NCBI GenBank assembly: GCA_001898335.1
Contig: MKTS01000003.1
Span: forward strand, 310,001 to 374,000
Source: Mucilaginibacter sp. 44-25
Lineage (GTDB): Bacteria; Bacteroidota; Bacteroidia; Sphingobacteriales; Sphingobacteriaceae
DNA: 64,000 nucleotides
Direction: 5' to 3'
Position 1 is the stretch's first letter, and every line of letters begins with the position of its first letter. The position numbers were made by a program, and so were the translations under genes. Under the pieces are notes generated by a model. That model was not told the DNA's origin. It saw only the letters and a program-made list of their open reading frames with translations, and made no database searches. Shown here in pieces: positions 17,605 through 27,187 of this stretch.

Positions 17605-18966
17605 ATGAACGAGGCTTTATTTGGTATATGTGGCTTACTAATCGGTATAATACTATCTTTCTTATTTAAAAAATCCGGTAATCAGGCTTCATTAAACGAA
17701 TTAGGTAACCTTCGGTCTGAAAATCAAGACCTAAAAATATCACTTGCCAGGTCAGACGAAAAGGTAAGTCATCTAATTACCGAAAATGAAAATATCAACC
17801 GGCACTTTAAAGATGAACAAATTCGCTTACTCGATGAGCTTTCCTACGAACGTTCTCAATTGGCGCAGGCTAACCAAAATTTAGAATCCGTACGCTCATA
17901 TTATAAAGCACAGCAGGAAAAAATTGCTGAGCAGAAAGAAGAAATGGAAAATACCAGACGGCATTTCCAACGGGAATTTGAAAATATAGCTGAGAAATTA
18001 TTAAAGGAAAAATCGCGTGAGTTTACAGACATCAATAAACTGAATATTGATGCCATTATTAAGCCCCTTAAAGAAAATATAAAGCAATTTGAGGAAAAGG
18101 TTGATAAAGTTTACAACATGGAAGCTGCCGAGCGAAATACACTAAAAGGTGTAATTACCCAGCTAATGGAACTTAATCAAACTATCAGCGCCGAAGCGTC
18201 AAACTTAACCAGGGCATTAAAAGGCGATAATAAAAAACAGGGTAACTGGGGCGAGGTAATATTGGAAAAAGTACTGGAACGTAGCGGTTTGGTGCGTGAC
18301 CGTGAATACCGTATACAGGCCAGTTTAAATCAAACGGATGGCACGCGTTTGCAACCGGATGTGATTATTGACCTGCCAGATAACAAACATTTAATTATTG
18401 ATGCCAAAGTATCACTCATTGCTTATGAGCGACTGGTAAACGCCGAAACAGAAGAAGAACGTAAGCTTTATTCTAAAGGGCATATAGAGTCCATACGTGG
18501 GCATGTGCATAACCTGTCATCAAAAAACTATCATGATCTGTACCAGGTTAACTCGCCGGATTTTGTATTGCTGTTTGTCCCTATAGAATCATCTTTCAGC
18601 TTCGCGGTTCAGCTGGATGCCGAGCTATTTAGCGATGCTTGGGAAAAACGGGTGGTAATTGTCAGCCCGAGCACTTTGCTGGCAACCCTGCGTACCATAG
18701 CCAGCATTTGGAAACAGGAACGGCAAAACCGTAACGTATTGGAAATAGCCCGCCTCAGTGGTACCATGTATGATAAATTTGTAGGCTTTGTAAACGATAT
18801 GGAAAGTATCGGTAAAAATATCAGCCAAACGCAAACCGCATATGCCAACGCCTTTAACAAACTAACGGATGGCGCAGGCAACCTAACAATAACCGCCGAA
18901 AAGATTAAAAAATTAGGCGCTAAAGCTAATAAGCAGATAGACAATAAATATATTGACGACGAATAG
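17605..18966 (+). CDS. rmuC: RmuC, DNA recombination-limiting protein
   Basis: The 453-residue protein has an N-terminal transmembrane helix (about 3-20) and a long coiled coil (about 35-150). The RmuC nuclease-like domain contains GNWGEVILEKVLERSGL, LQPDVIIDLPDNKHLIIDAKV and VIVSPSTLLATLRTIASIW. RmuC is linked to limiting rearrangements at inverted repeats and resembles restriction-type nucleases. A -7-like box TACCTTCG lies upstream near 17571. It converges on thiL with only 13 bases between stop codons. Confidence 0.95.
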   Translation: MNEALFGICGLLIGIILSFLFKKSGNQASLNELGNLRSENQDLKISLARSDEKVSHLITENENINRHFKDEQIRLLDELSYERSQLAQANQNLESVRSYYKAQQEKIAEQKEEMENTRRHFQREFENIAEKLLKEKSREFTDINKLNIDAIIKPLKENIKQFEEKVDKVYNMEAAERNTLKGVITQLMELNQTISAEASNLTRALKGDNKKQGNWGEVILEKVLERSGLVRDREYRIQASLNQTDGTRLQPDVIIDLPDNKHLIIDAKVSLIAYERLVNAETEEERKLYSKGHIESIRGHVHNLSSKNYHDLYQVNSPDFVLLFVPIESSFSFAVQLDAELFSDAWEKRVVIVSPSTLLATLRTIASIWKQERQNRNVLEIARLSGTMYDKFVGFVNDMESIGKNISQTQTAYANAFNKLTDGAGNLTITAEKIKKLGAKANKQIDNKYIDDE

Positions 18967-18979
18967 TTAATAAAAAATA

Positions 18980-20023
18980 TTATTCAGCCTTAAATGCGTT
19001 CCATCCCTGTGCTTTCAGTTCATGCACATTGCCTGATTTGGTGATGAGCGAGCATCCTTCATTAGGCTCAGTAACATACCCTATGATGGAGATATCCATC
19101 TTATGCTTTATCTTATCATAATCGGCCTGTTTAACAGTAAACAGTAGTTCATAATCCTCGCCTCCGCTTAAAGCACAAACAGTAGGGTCAAGGCCAAATT
19201 CACGGGCAGTTTCATATGTCATTGGGTCAATAGGTATTTTTTCCTCATATAATTTACAACCCTTATTGCTTTGCTTACAAATGTGCAATATCTCAGATGC
19301 CAAACCATCAGATACATCAATCATGGCGGTAGGTTTAACACCTATTTCTTGTAAAAGATCAATAATATCCTTACGTGCCTCCGGCTTAAGCTGCCTTTCA
19401 ACAATATAATCTTTCCCTTCCAGGTCTGGCTGTATGTTCGGATTCTCGAGATAAACCAATTTCTCGCGCTCCAAGAGTTGCAAGCCCACATATGCGCCAC
19501 CCAAATCTCCCGAAACACATATCAGGTCACCTTCTTCAGCCGTATTACGATAAACTACCTCTTTTTCATCAGCATAACCCAATGAAGTAATACTGATCAC
19601 CAGGCCCTGCTTCGAGGCCGAAGTATCACCACCCACAATATCCACATTATAATTGCCGCAAGCCAGATATATACCTTCATACAGTTCTTCAATGGCCTCC
19701 AGCGGAAATTTGCTGCTCATGCCAATAGATACGGTTATTTGGGTAGCTGTACCGTTCATGGCGTAAATATCACTTAAGTTAACCTGCACTGCTTTATAGC
19801 CCAAATGCTTTAGGGGTGTATATGCCAAATCGAAATGAATACCTTCCAGCAACAGATCAGTAGATACCAGCGTCCTTTTATTTTGATAATCCAGTACAGC
19901 GGCATCGTCGCCAACGCCTTTAACTGTACTTTTTTGAACCAGTTTTATATTTTTTGTAAGATGACTGATTAAGCCAAACTCACCTAATGCTTCCAGGTTG
20001 GTTTTCTCTCCGTTCTCAAACAT
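18980..20023 (-). CDS. thiL: Thiamine-monophosphate kinase
   Basis: The 347-residue protein phosphorylates thiamine monophosphate to the active cofactor thiamine pyrophosphate using ATP. Recognisable segments are GVGDDAAVL (about 37-45), VSTDLLLEGIHFDL, QVNLSDIYAMNGTATQITVS, DIVGGDTSAS, IDVSDGLASEILHIC and CALSGGEDYELLFTV. These Asp-rich Mg-ATP sites and the Gly-rich loops are typical of the PurM/ThiL fold. No other thiamine genes are adjacent and no TPP riboswitch was seen upstream. Confidence 0.96.
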   Translation of the reverse strand: MFENGEKTNLEALGEFGLISHLTKNIKLVQKSTVKGVGDDAAVLDYQNKRTLVSTDLLLEGIHFDLAYTPLKHLGYKAVQVNLSDIYAMNGTATQITVSIGMSSKFPLEAIEELYEGIYLACGNYNVDIVGGDTSASKQGLVISITSLGYADEKEVVYRNTAEEGDLICVSGDLGGAYVGLQLLEREKLVYLENPNIQPDLEGKDYIVERQLKPEARKDIIDLLQEIGVKPTAMIDVSDGLASEILHICKQSNKGCKLYEEKIPIDPMTYETAREFGLDPTVCALSGGEDYELLFTVKQADYDKIKHKMDISIIGYVTEPNEGCSLITKSGNVHELKAQGWNAFKAE

Positions 20024-20218
20024 AGTGTATCGTATTTACTGACGCTTAAAACTAAGCAAACTTAACAGCCTCTTATATTGAAACAGCCAGCTTTCAAAAA
20101 TACAAAAGATGCTTAATAAATATACGGCTAATGGAATTACGTAAATTTTATCTTACATAAAGTTAATTAACAATAGATTAATAAGAACCAATTATTTTTA
20201 CGCAGAAAATATATTTAT

Positions 20219-21652
20219 ATGAAGTTTAGAAAATTACTCCTCGTTTATTTGTCTGTTGTATTGGTTGTTGCCGGTTGTAGAAAAGATCCTGTACAGGTGC
20301 AAAATGCTGATAATGGCGGCAACCAAACACCGGTTGCCAAGCCATATACCATAGTTGAAGATTTTGAAACCGGATCTAAAACCGCTTATGCGGCGGCTGA
20401 TATACAACTAACTACCGGCATTTGGAATTTTAACGATGCCCTTTTAGGTAACCTGGCGGCCGACGTTAAAAATGGTAATAAGTCTGTTAGGTTAAGAACA
20501 GGGGATATTACTATGAAATTTGATATTTCCAACCTGCAGCAAATCACCATCAAACATGCCAAATACGGTACAGATGCTAATTCGACCTGGCAACTGATGA
20601 TGTCTGTTGATGGTGGTGCCACCTATACCCAATTGGGTAGCGATATTTTAGAAACCAGTACCACATTCGTTACCGATTCATTTAAGGTAACTGTTAACAA
20701 ACCGGTTAGGTTTCGCATACAAAAAACAGGTACCACTCGTATCAACATTGATGACATTACCTTTAAAGGTACAGGTGATGCCGGTTTAACAGTAGGGCCG
20801 CCAGACACCGGAAGTGATGATAACGGTGGAAATACTGGCACGGGTACGGCAGCACCTGAAAGAGGCATTACTGCCGGCACTGATGCACAACCTGTTAACG
20901 GCGATAACAGCAATTTGTTAATGGGTAACCCTTCAAACGCGCAGCCAGCCGTGGTAATGGCTAATAATTACCTTATAGACCAAAGCTATTACGTAGAATC
21001 ATACAGCAGCGACAGGGGTACACCTAACTGGGTGAGCTGGCACTTGGACGCTACCAATATTACTAACGCAAGCTCAAGACTTAATAACTTTGCTGGCTTT
21101 GCCGGTTTACCTGCTGCTTTTTATCATGTGGAGAGTAACAGCTATTCAGGTTCTGGTTTTGACAGGGGACATAACTGTCCGTCTGCAGATCGTACAAGTT
21201 CAGCAAACGCCAATTCGGCAACTTTCTTAATGACCAATATGATACCGCAGGCACCTCAAAATAACCAGCAAACCTGGGCAAACATGGAAAATTATTTGCG
21301 CGAACAAGTGGTTGCAGGTAACGAGGTTTATATTGTAATGGGCAGTTATGGAATGGGCGGTACCGGCTCAAACGGAACTTTTAACAAGATAAATAACGAC
21401 CATGTTACCGTACCCAGCAATGTGTGGAAAGTTGCCGTTATTATACCTAACGGCAATAACGACGTAAACCGCGTAAGTGCTGATACAAGGGTTATAGCAG
21501 TAAATACACCCAATATCAATACCATTAACAGCGATTGGAAACAATATCGTGTTACCGTACGCGATATTGAGAAAGCAACCGGTTATAACTTGTTTTCAAG
21601 TTTACCGCAAAATATCCAGGATGTTATTGAAACCAGAAAGGATAATCTGTAA
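20219..21652 (+). CDS. Secreted DNA/RNA non-specific endonuclease (NucA type), lipoprotein
   Basis: The 477-residue protein has a lipoprotein signal (Cys at about 20). A beta-sandwich-like region of unknown role (about 45-185) is followed by a Gly/Thr/Asp linker (about 195-212). The beta-beta-alpha-metal nuclease domain occupies about 225-470. The catalytic motif is DRGH (about 315-318) in GFDRGHNCPSADRT. The metal-binding Asn region NMIPQAPQNNQQTWANME is at about 340-357. Such enzymes cut DNA and RNA outside the cytoplasm, probably for nutrient scavenging. The extra N-terminal domain makes it longer than the 250-300 residues usual for NucA. Confidence 0.93.
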   Translation: MKFRKLLLVYLSVVLVVAGCRKDPVQVQNADNGGNQTPVAKPYTIVEDFETGSKTAYAAADIQLTTGIWNFNDALLGNLAADVKNGNKSVRLRTGDITMKFDISNLQQITIKHAKYGTDANSTWQLMMSVDGGATYTQLGSDILETSTTFVTDSFKVTVNKPVRFRIQKTGTTRINIDDITFKGTGDAGLTVGPPDTGSDDNGGNTGTGTAAPERGITAGTDAQPVNGDNSNLLMGNPSNAQPAVVMANNYLIDQSYYVESYSSDRGTPNWVSWHLDATNITNASSRLNNFAGFAGLPAAFYHVESNSYSGSGFDRGHNCPSADRTSSANANSATFLMTNMIPQAPQNNQQTWANMENYLREQVVAGNEVYIVMGSYGMGGTGSNGTFNKINNDHVTVPSNVWKVAVIIPNGNNDVNRVSADTRVIAVNTPNINTINSDWKQYRVTVRDIEKATGYNLFSSLPQNIQDVIETRKDNL

Positions 21653-21667
21653 TCAAATCAACCCAAT

Positions 21668-21704
21668 AAAAAATCCCTTCATATTGATAATGAAGGGATT
21701 TTTT
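21668..21704. terminator. Bidirectional terminator between the endonuclease and nadA
   Basis: A perfect 15-bp stem (21668-21682 with 21690-21704; core AATCCCTTCAT/ATGAAGGGATT) has A- and T-runs at its ends, so it can terminate transcription in both directions. Confidence 0.9.
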
Positions 21705-21718
21705 AATTATATAAATTT

Positions 21719-22723
21719 TTATAATCCCAATTTAGCTGATATCTCCAGCATACGTTCAATAGGTTTAACCGCGTCTTTAATGATATGCACAGGAACTTCA
21801 ACCTCGGGCATTTCATTTTTAAGGCACAGGTAAAGTTTCTCAAGCGTATTACGTTTCATGTGCGGGCAATCGTTACAAGCACACTGATTGTTAGGAGGAG
21901 CGGGGATAAAAGTTTTATCCGGATTATCCTTTTCCATCTGGTGCATAATTCCGGATTCTGTGGCTACAATAAATTCCTTTTCAGGGCTATTGGTAGCATA
22001 CTTAAGAATACCGGTGGTAGAACCTATATAATCCGCCATCTGTAGTATCACTTCCTCGCACTCCGGATGGGCAAGTATCTTGGCATTTGGATGGCGCTCT
22101 TTAAGTTTGGTGATCTTTTCACGACTGAATATCTCATGTACCATGCAGGCACCATTCCACAGTACAAGGTCTCGGCCTGTTTTTTTAGCTACCCAGGCAC
22201 CCAGGTTCCTGTCAGGTCCAAAGATGATCTTCTGATCTTTAGGCAAGCTCTCTACAATTTGTACGGCATTGCTTGATGTACAAACAATATCGCTTAGTGC
22301 TTTCAATTCCGCAGTACAGTTTACGTAAGTGATCACCAAGTGATCAGGGTATTGTTCCTTAAACTTTTTAAACAAATGCGGGGGGCAGCTATCAGCCAGG
22401 GAGCAACCTGCTTTCAGATCCGGTAGCAGAACTTTCTTATCAGGGGATAATATTTTGGCTGTTTCGGCCATAAAATGTACACCGGCAAAAACAATAATGT
22501 CGGCATCTGTTTTGGCTGCTTGCTGCGAAAGGCCCAAACTATCGCCAATATAATCGGCAATATCCTGTATATCTCCTTCCTGGTAATAATGGGCCAGTAT
22601 AACTGCATTTTTTTCTTTTTTGAGCCTATCTATTTCGGCGAAAAGATCAAGCGACGGATCAATGTATTCGTCGGCAAATCCTTTCACTTTTATTTCTTCG
22701 AAGATATCCATTCCACAAATCAA
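21719..22723 (-). CDS. nadA: Quinolinate synthase A
   Basis: The 334-residue [4Fe-4S] enzyme condenses iminoaspartate (from NadB) with dihydroxyacetone phosphate to give quinolinate for NAD synthesis. The Cys-containing motifs [47 protein letters not shown] and [18 protein letters not shown] are all present. The start [21 protein letters not shown] is typical. It is divergent from nadB across a 395-bp spacer. Confidence 0.98.
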   Translation of the reverse strand: MICGMDIFEEIKVKGFADEYIDPSLDLFAEIDRLKKEKNAVILAHYYQEGDIQDIADYIGDSLGLSQQAAKTDADIIVFAGVHFMAETAKILSPDKKVLLPDLKAGCSLADSCPPHLFKKFKEQYPDHLVITYVNCTAELKALSDIVCTSSNAVQIVESLPKDQKIIFGPDRNLGAWVAKKTGRDLVLWNGACMVHEIFSREKITKLKERHPNAKILAHPECEEVILQMADYIGSTTGILKYATNSPEKEFIVATESGIMHQMEKDNPDKTFIPAPPNNQCACNDCPHMKRNTLEKLYLCLKNEMPEVEVPVHIIKDAVKPIERMLEISAKLGL

Positions 22724-23118
22724 TTAATAATAGCTTCTTTTTATATTAAAATAAAACTATTGTTTGTTAAGGTGTTAGTTATGTTAAAAAGTTGAGATAC
22801 GAATTAGCTAAAAAGTTGTTTTTCCATTGTTATTAACAATTTTAAACGCTTTTGTATTTTTCATTTACTTGATTTTTAAAACTATATGACAAACAACTTT
22901 TACTTTAAATACTTATTTGTTAATAATTATCGGTGTGTAAAAATGTTAATTTCGATGTGAAACTGTCTTATAAATTGCTTAAAAAATGCGGCAAAAAGTT
23001 CCAAAATCGAGGTTATTAACAACTATGCTTTTTTCTGATTTTTTTCCTACACAAATTTAACACCTTTTACCCCGCTTATTAACATAAAACCTAATTTTAC
23101 ACAATACATATAAAAAAC
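22724..23118. promoter_or_regulatory. Intergenic control region between divergent nadA and nadB
   Basis: This 395-bp AT-rich spacer contains no convincing ORF. The 9-mer AAGGTGTTA (22769-22777) reappears inverted as TAACACCTT (23058-23066), so each lies about 50 bases from one of the two start codons in the same orientation relative to its gene. That would suit a shared regulator of de novo NAD synthesis, but a 9-bp match could be chance. No riboswitch pattern was recognised. Confidence 0.35.
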
Positions 23119-24711
23119 ATGACCAGAAATGTTGATTTCCTTGTTATAGGATCAGGAATAGCCGGATTGAGTTTTGCATTAAAAGCTGCAAAGCATGGTA
23201 AGGTTCTGATAGTTACAAAAGCTAATGAGGACGAAAGCAACACTAAGTATGCCCAGGGTGGCGTGGCAGTAGTTGTGGATAAAAAGGAAGATTCGTTTGA
23301 AAAACACATAAATGACACCTTAATTGCCGGTGATGGCCTTTGCGACCCCGAAGTTGTTAGGGCAGTTGTAACTGAAGGGCCGGAAAGGATTAATGAGATA
23401 ATCGATTACGGAACCAACTTTGATAAGACCAACGACGGTATTTATGACCTTGCCAAAGAGGGTGGACACTCGGAGTTTCGTGTACTCCATTACAAGGATA
23501 TTACAGGTTTTGAAATAGAGCGTGCATTATTAGAACAGATACATGCTGAACCAAATATTGAGATATTAACACATTACTTCGCGGTAGATCTGATAACGCA
23601 ACACCATTTAGGTGAATTTGTAGATAAGTCTACTGCAGATATTAAATGTTATGGGATTTATGCCTTCAATACAGAAACCAACCATGTTGAAAAAATACTT
23701 TCTAAGATAACGGTAATGGCATCTGGTGGTGCCGGGCATATTTACTCTGTAACTACTAATCCAATTATTGCCACCGGTGATGGTGTGGCTATGGTGTACC
23801 GTGCAAAGGGTAAGGTAAGGAATATGGAGTTTATACAATTCCATCCTACAGCGTTATATAATCCAGGTGAGTATCCATCATTCCTGATATCAGAAGCGGT
23901 ACGTGGTTTCGGTGGCATATTAAAACGTACTAACGGTGAAGAATTTATGCAGGAATATGATCCCCGTAAGTCATTAGCACCAAGGGATATTGTTGCGCGC
24001 GCAATTGATGCCGAGATAAAAAAATCAGGCGAGGATTACGTTTACCTGGATGTGCGGCACAAAAGCAAGCAAGATATCCTGCAACATTTCCCTAACATTT
24101 ATGCCAAGTGTTTGGATATGGGAATTGACATGACCCGAGACATGATACCGGTTGCACCTGCCTGCCACTACATGTGCGGCGGTATTATGGTGGACCATAG
24201 CGGCCGTTCCTCTATAAACCGGTTATATGCCTGCGGAGAATGTTCTTCTACCGGATTACATGGCGCTAACCGTCTGGCATCTAATTCATTGTTAGAGGCA
24301 TTGGTTTTTGCACATCGTATATATAAGGATGCCATTGTAGATTTCTCCAATATTGTAGTGCCTGATAATATACCTGATTGGGATGAAAAGGGCGTGCAGC
24401 TTTTGAATGAAGACATCTTGGTAACGCACAATATCCGTGAGATGCAGAAACTGATGAACGATTATGTAGGTATTGTTCGTTCTGATTTTAGATTAGAACG
24501 TGCCATGCGCCGTTTACGATTGTTGTATGAAGAAACTGAAGAATTTTACAAGCGTACAAAACTATCTGTGAAACTTTGTGAGCTCCGTAATTTGATACAA
24601 GTGTCTTACATTGTTGTTAAATCAGCCATGATGCGTAAGGAGAGCAGGGGCTTACATTACACTACAGATTATCCGCAGCATCAAGAGGTTTTGGAAGATA
24701 CCGTATTTTAA
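23119..24711 (+). CDS. nadB: L-aspartate oxidase
   Basis: The 530-residue FAD enzyme oxidises L-aspartate to iminoaspartate, the first step of bacterial NAD synthesis. The FAD-binding motif VIGSGIAGLSFALKAAKHG is near the N-terminus. KYAQGGVAVVVD, the substrate loop GGHSEFRVLHYKD and CGGIMVDHSGRSSINRLYAC, then GLHGANRLASNSLLEALVF, are diagnostic. It acts with NadA, encoded divergently. Confidence 0.98.
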   Translation: MTRNVDFLVIGSGIAGLSFALKAAKHGKVLIVTKANEDESNTKYAQGGVAVVVDKKEDSFEKHINDTLIAGDGLCDPEVVRAVVTEGPERINEIIDYGTNFDKTNDGIYDLAKEGGHSEFRVLHYKDITGFEIERALLEQIHAEPNIEILTHYFAVDLITQHHLGEFVDKSTADIKCYGIYAFNTETNHVEKILSKITVMASGGAGHIYSVTTNPIIATGDGVAMVYRAKGKVRNMEFIQFHPTALYNPGEYPSFLISEAVRGFGGILKRTNGEEFMQEYDPRKSLAPRDIVARAIDAEIKKSGEDYVYLDVRHKSKQDILQHFPNIYAKCLDMGIDMTRDMIPVAPACHYMCGGIMVDHSGRSSINRLYACGECSSTGLHGANRLASNSLLEALVFAHRIYKDAIVDFSNIVVPDNIPDWDEKGVQLLNEDILVTHNIREMQKLMNDYVGIVRSDFRLERAMRRLRLLYEETEEFYKRTKLSVKLCELRNLIQVSYIVVKSAMMRKESRGLHYTTDYPQHQEVLEDTVF

Positions 24712-24773
24712 TTATAATAGTCAATTTCTATTACCTCGTAATGACGTGTCGGAAATTGCAAGCGAATACTTAG

Positions 24774-24846
24774 AGCGAAAAACGGGGTTCGAACCCGCGA
24801 CCTTCAGTTTGGGAAACTGATGCTCTACCAGCTGAGCTATTTTCGC
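24774..24846 (-). tRNA. tRNA-Gly, anticodon CCC
   Basis: Read on the minus strand, the acceptor stem GCGAAAA/TTTTCGC has discriminator T. The D-arm is TAGCTCAGCTGGTAGAGCA. The anticodon stem is TCAGT/ACTGA with loop TTCCCAA, giving anticodon CCC. The T-arm is CGGGTTCGAACCCCG, with one uneven end pair. The cloverleaf is complete at 73 nt; CCA is not encoded. Confidence 0.95.
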
Positions 24847-24855
24847 TTATTTCAC

Positions 24856-24863
24856 CAAACATA
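24856..24863 (-). promoter_or_regulatory. -7 box of the tRNA-Gly gene
   Basis: TATGTTTG on the minus strand matches TAnnTTTG and lies 10 bases before the mature tRNA 5' end. No good -33 TTG was found at 19 bases. Confidence 0.5.
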
Positions 24864-24929
24864 AAAAAATTTAAGATAAGTTTTAAAAGCTTTTACCTTT
24901 ATGCTTTCACCTTTTGCCTCAAAAAAGCT

Positions 24930-25442
24930 ATGCCCGTAATCCTGCCTGTTAAAGATAAATCACCTGTTATTGGTAAAGATGCTTTTATTGCCCCTAATGC
25001 TACCATTGTTGGCAACGTGGAGATGGGTGATAACTGTTCAGTATGGTTCAATGCGGTTATTCGTGGTGATGTGCATTACATCAAAATAGGGAATAACACC
25101 AATATCCAGGATAATGCCTGCATACATGCTACTTACCTAAAGTCGCCTACCAATATCGGTAATAACGTATCTATTGGCCATAATGCTATTGTACATGGTT
25201 GTACGCTTAAAGACAACGTTCTGATAGGCATGGGAGCCATTGTAATGGATGATGCAGTGATAGAGGAGTATGTGATCATCGGAGCGGGTTCTGTAGTGTT
25301 AGAGCGTACTGTATGCGAATCGGGCTATTTGTATGCAGGTTCTCCCGCCAAAAAAATAAAGCCTCTTACTGATGAGCAAAAGGCTTTATTAGATCGTTTA
25401 CCAAATAACTATATCATGTACTCCGGTTGGTTTAAGGAGTAA
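24930..25442 (+). CDS. Gamma-carbonic-anhydrase-like hexapeptide-repeat protein
   Basis: The 170-residue left-handed beta-helix protein is built of hexapeptide repeats (IGKDAFIAPNATIVGNVEMG; IGHNAIVHGCTLKDNVLIGMG). Likely zinc-binding His residues sit in ACIHATY and IGHNAIVHGC. Members form trimers; some are carbonic anhydrases and many (YrdA/PaaY-like) have unclear substrates. The last 11 bases overlap the end of the converging lipoprotein gene. Confidence 0.92.
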   Translation: MPVILPVKDKSPVIGKDAFIAPNATIVGNVEMGDNCSVWFNAVIRGDVHYIKIGNNTNIQDNACIHATYLKSPTNIGNNVSIGHNAIVHGCTLKDNVLIGMGAIVMDDAVIEEYVIIGAGSVVLERTVCESGYLYAGSPAKKIKPLTDEQKALLDRLPNNYIMYSGWFKE

Positions 25443-27072
25443 TTTGCTCTTTAGGAATGGTTAGCTGCTCTTCTGATTCCCAGTTAGGGCGTAATGTTAA
25501 TTCTTTATCATACAGCCAAATATTTTCGGGCTGCAGTCGTTGTTTTACGTTCCCGCTATCCCAGCGTCCATTTTTATTATCGTCATAAACGACTCTTATG
25601 CGGTATTTTCCAGTAAGGTAGTTTTTATAAACTATAGACGTATTATCGGTAATTGCATCACTTCGTAGTTTATTCTTTTGGTCGTCAAGTAATTCAACAA
25701 TATAACTTTTACCCGGTTCAGGTACCGTAACTTTAAGTGTTAGCTGACTGTAATTTTCCTGTTTATCAGCTTCAAAATTGGTACCGTTGCGTTTATTTTT
25801 ATCTCCATAAATATCCGTAAAGGCATTCTGATCAATTATCAACTGGTACTTCCTTCCCGGTCTGAACCGGTATTTAAGTACTACGGTTCTTGTTGAGGTA
25901 GTATCTTTGGTAATGGTGTAGTTCTGTAACGTTGTAGAATCTTCTTTAAGGACGATCAGGCCCGATTCAAAAGTAGCGATAGGTAAATTAGCCGTTATGC
26001 GCAGATCAGCACCGGGCTTCAAACGGTTATCCCTGCTCAGGTTATATTTAAAGCCCAGATTACGTACAAATGATTCCTTTTTTCCCTTGCGTTGGTATAG
26101 CGTATCAACAGGTTTGTTATTATCTAAAACGGCAACACTTAAAGAATCCCATTCCATATTGCGCATGAATACAGTAGCGGTATCGCGTGTTTTGCTTAGT
26201 TCAACTATTTTTTGGTCATTAATATTAGGCGGATATAATATTTTTATTGCAGGGTTAGTTAAAGACTTATTAAATACTAATTCTAATACGCCATCAGCGC
26301 CAAATTTTTTCTCTACTTTAAATTTATCCGGTATTTGTTGAAACAAGGCCAGCCTGATATTAGAGGTGTCCTTGGTTAATATGATAGGTTTTTTTGAAAA
26401 GGCTATCAATTCTTTATCATTATCAAATATTTTGTTAGCGCTTTGCTCTTTTAAAGCATATATGCGATAGGTTCCCTCATGAAGGTTATTCAGAGAAAAA
26501 TTACCAGATGAATCGGTGGTAGTAAAAATGGTAGGCTTTTTTTTACCAAACAGGAGCGAGTCCTGCTTAATAGGGAATATCATTACTGTAGCATCTTTCT
26601 CTTTTTCCTGCGTAGTGCTGTTAATCACAGATCCTGACATGCTCAACGAATCGATATGTTCGCCGGTTGAAAAGACATAGGTAAAGTTTTTGAGTACGTT
26701 GCTCTCGTTTACATCCTGTATGGCCTTACCGAAATTGATTACGTATGTAGTGTTCTTCTGAAGCGAGTCTTTAAACTTTATTTGCAGCGCTTTTCCGCTG
26801 ATGCTATACTCCGGTTGTTTTTCCTGGGCCGGGCTTATAGTTATTTCCTGGTATTGATTAGTCAATTTGAAAAATTCATCAAATTCCAGGCGTATCTCTT
26901 TCGCATTAAATTTCCTGGTCATATTTGGCGGGGTTGCTTTCAACAATTTCGGAGGAGTAAGGTCACGCGGCCCCCCCTGCGGTCTTTGAACAGCAGCGCA
27001 GCCAAAAGCAAATAAGATCACCGAAATTAAAGTAACATTTTTAGCAAAAAAGGCAGGTTTTTGATTTAACAT
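25432..27072 (-). CDS. Ig-like-domain lipoprotein of Bacteroidota
   Basis: The 546-residue protein has a lipoprotein signal with Cys at about 25 (FAFGCAAVQRPQGGPRD). A bacterial Ig-like domain of the SbsA/Big_5 type follows (about 40-135: LTPPKLLKATPPNMTRKF; FDEFFKLTN; YVINFGKAIQDVNE). Further beta-rich segments include a carboxypeptidase-like insert (TTDSSGNFSLNNLHEGTYRI). The C-terminus DDNKNGRWDSGN looks like a calcium-type Asp loop. It is probably an envelope protein of unknown role. Its start is 115 bases from the mnmG stop, across a perfect palindrome. Confidence 0.88.
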   Translation of the reverse strand: MLNQKPAFFAKNVTLISVILFAFGCAAVQRPQGGPRDLTPPKLLKATPPNMTRKFNAKEIRLEFDEFFKLTNQYQEITISPAQEKQPEYSISGKALQIKFKDSLQKNTTYVINFGKAIQDVNESNVLKNFTYVFSTGEHIDSLSMSGSVINSTTQEKEKDATVMIFPIKQDSLLFGKKKPTIFTTTDSSGNFSLNNLHEGTYRIYALKEQSANKIFDNDKELIAFSKKPIILTKDTSNIRLALFQQIPDKFKVEKKFGADGVLELVFNKSLTNPAIKILYPPNINDQKIVELSKTRDTATVFMRNMEWDSLSVAVLDNNKPVDTLYQRKGKKESFVRNLGFKYNLSRDNRLKPGADLRITANLPIATFESGLIVLKEDSTTLQNYTITKDTTSTRTVVLKYRFRPGRKYQLIIDQNAFTDIYGDKNKRNGTNFEADKQENYSQLTLKVTVPEPGKSYIVELLDDQKNKLRSDAITDNTSIVYKNYLTGKYRIRVVYDDNKNGRWDSGNVKQRLQPENIWLYDKELTLRPNWESEEQLTIPKEQITP

Positions 27073-27139
27073 ATATTTTAAGCCCTATAAACGATTTTTA
27101 TGCTTTGATGAACGCCAATATTAAAATTAGAAAATAATG

Positions 27140-27177
27140 GCTTAAAATCAATAATTTATAAATTATTGATTTTAAGC
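27140..27177. repeat. Perfect 38-bp AT-rich palindrome
   Basis: Bases 27140-27177 equal their own reverse complement: the half GCTTAAAATCAATAATTTA is followed directly by its complement with no spacer. It lies 11 bases after the mnmG stop and 68 bases before the start codon of the next minus-strand gene. It could form a cruciform or an mRNA hairpin ending mnmG, although no T-run follows directly. Confidence 0.9.
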
Positions 27178-27187
27178 GTTTTATGCT

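Noticed and set aside
18967..18979. Terminator between rmuC and thiL
   Set aside because: Only 13 AT-rich bases separate the two converging stop codons, and no stable hairpin is evident.
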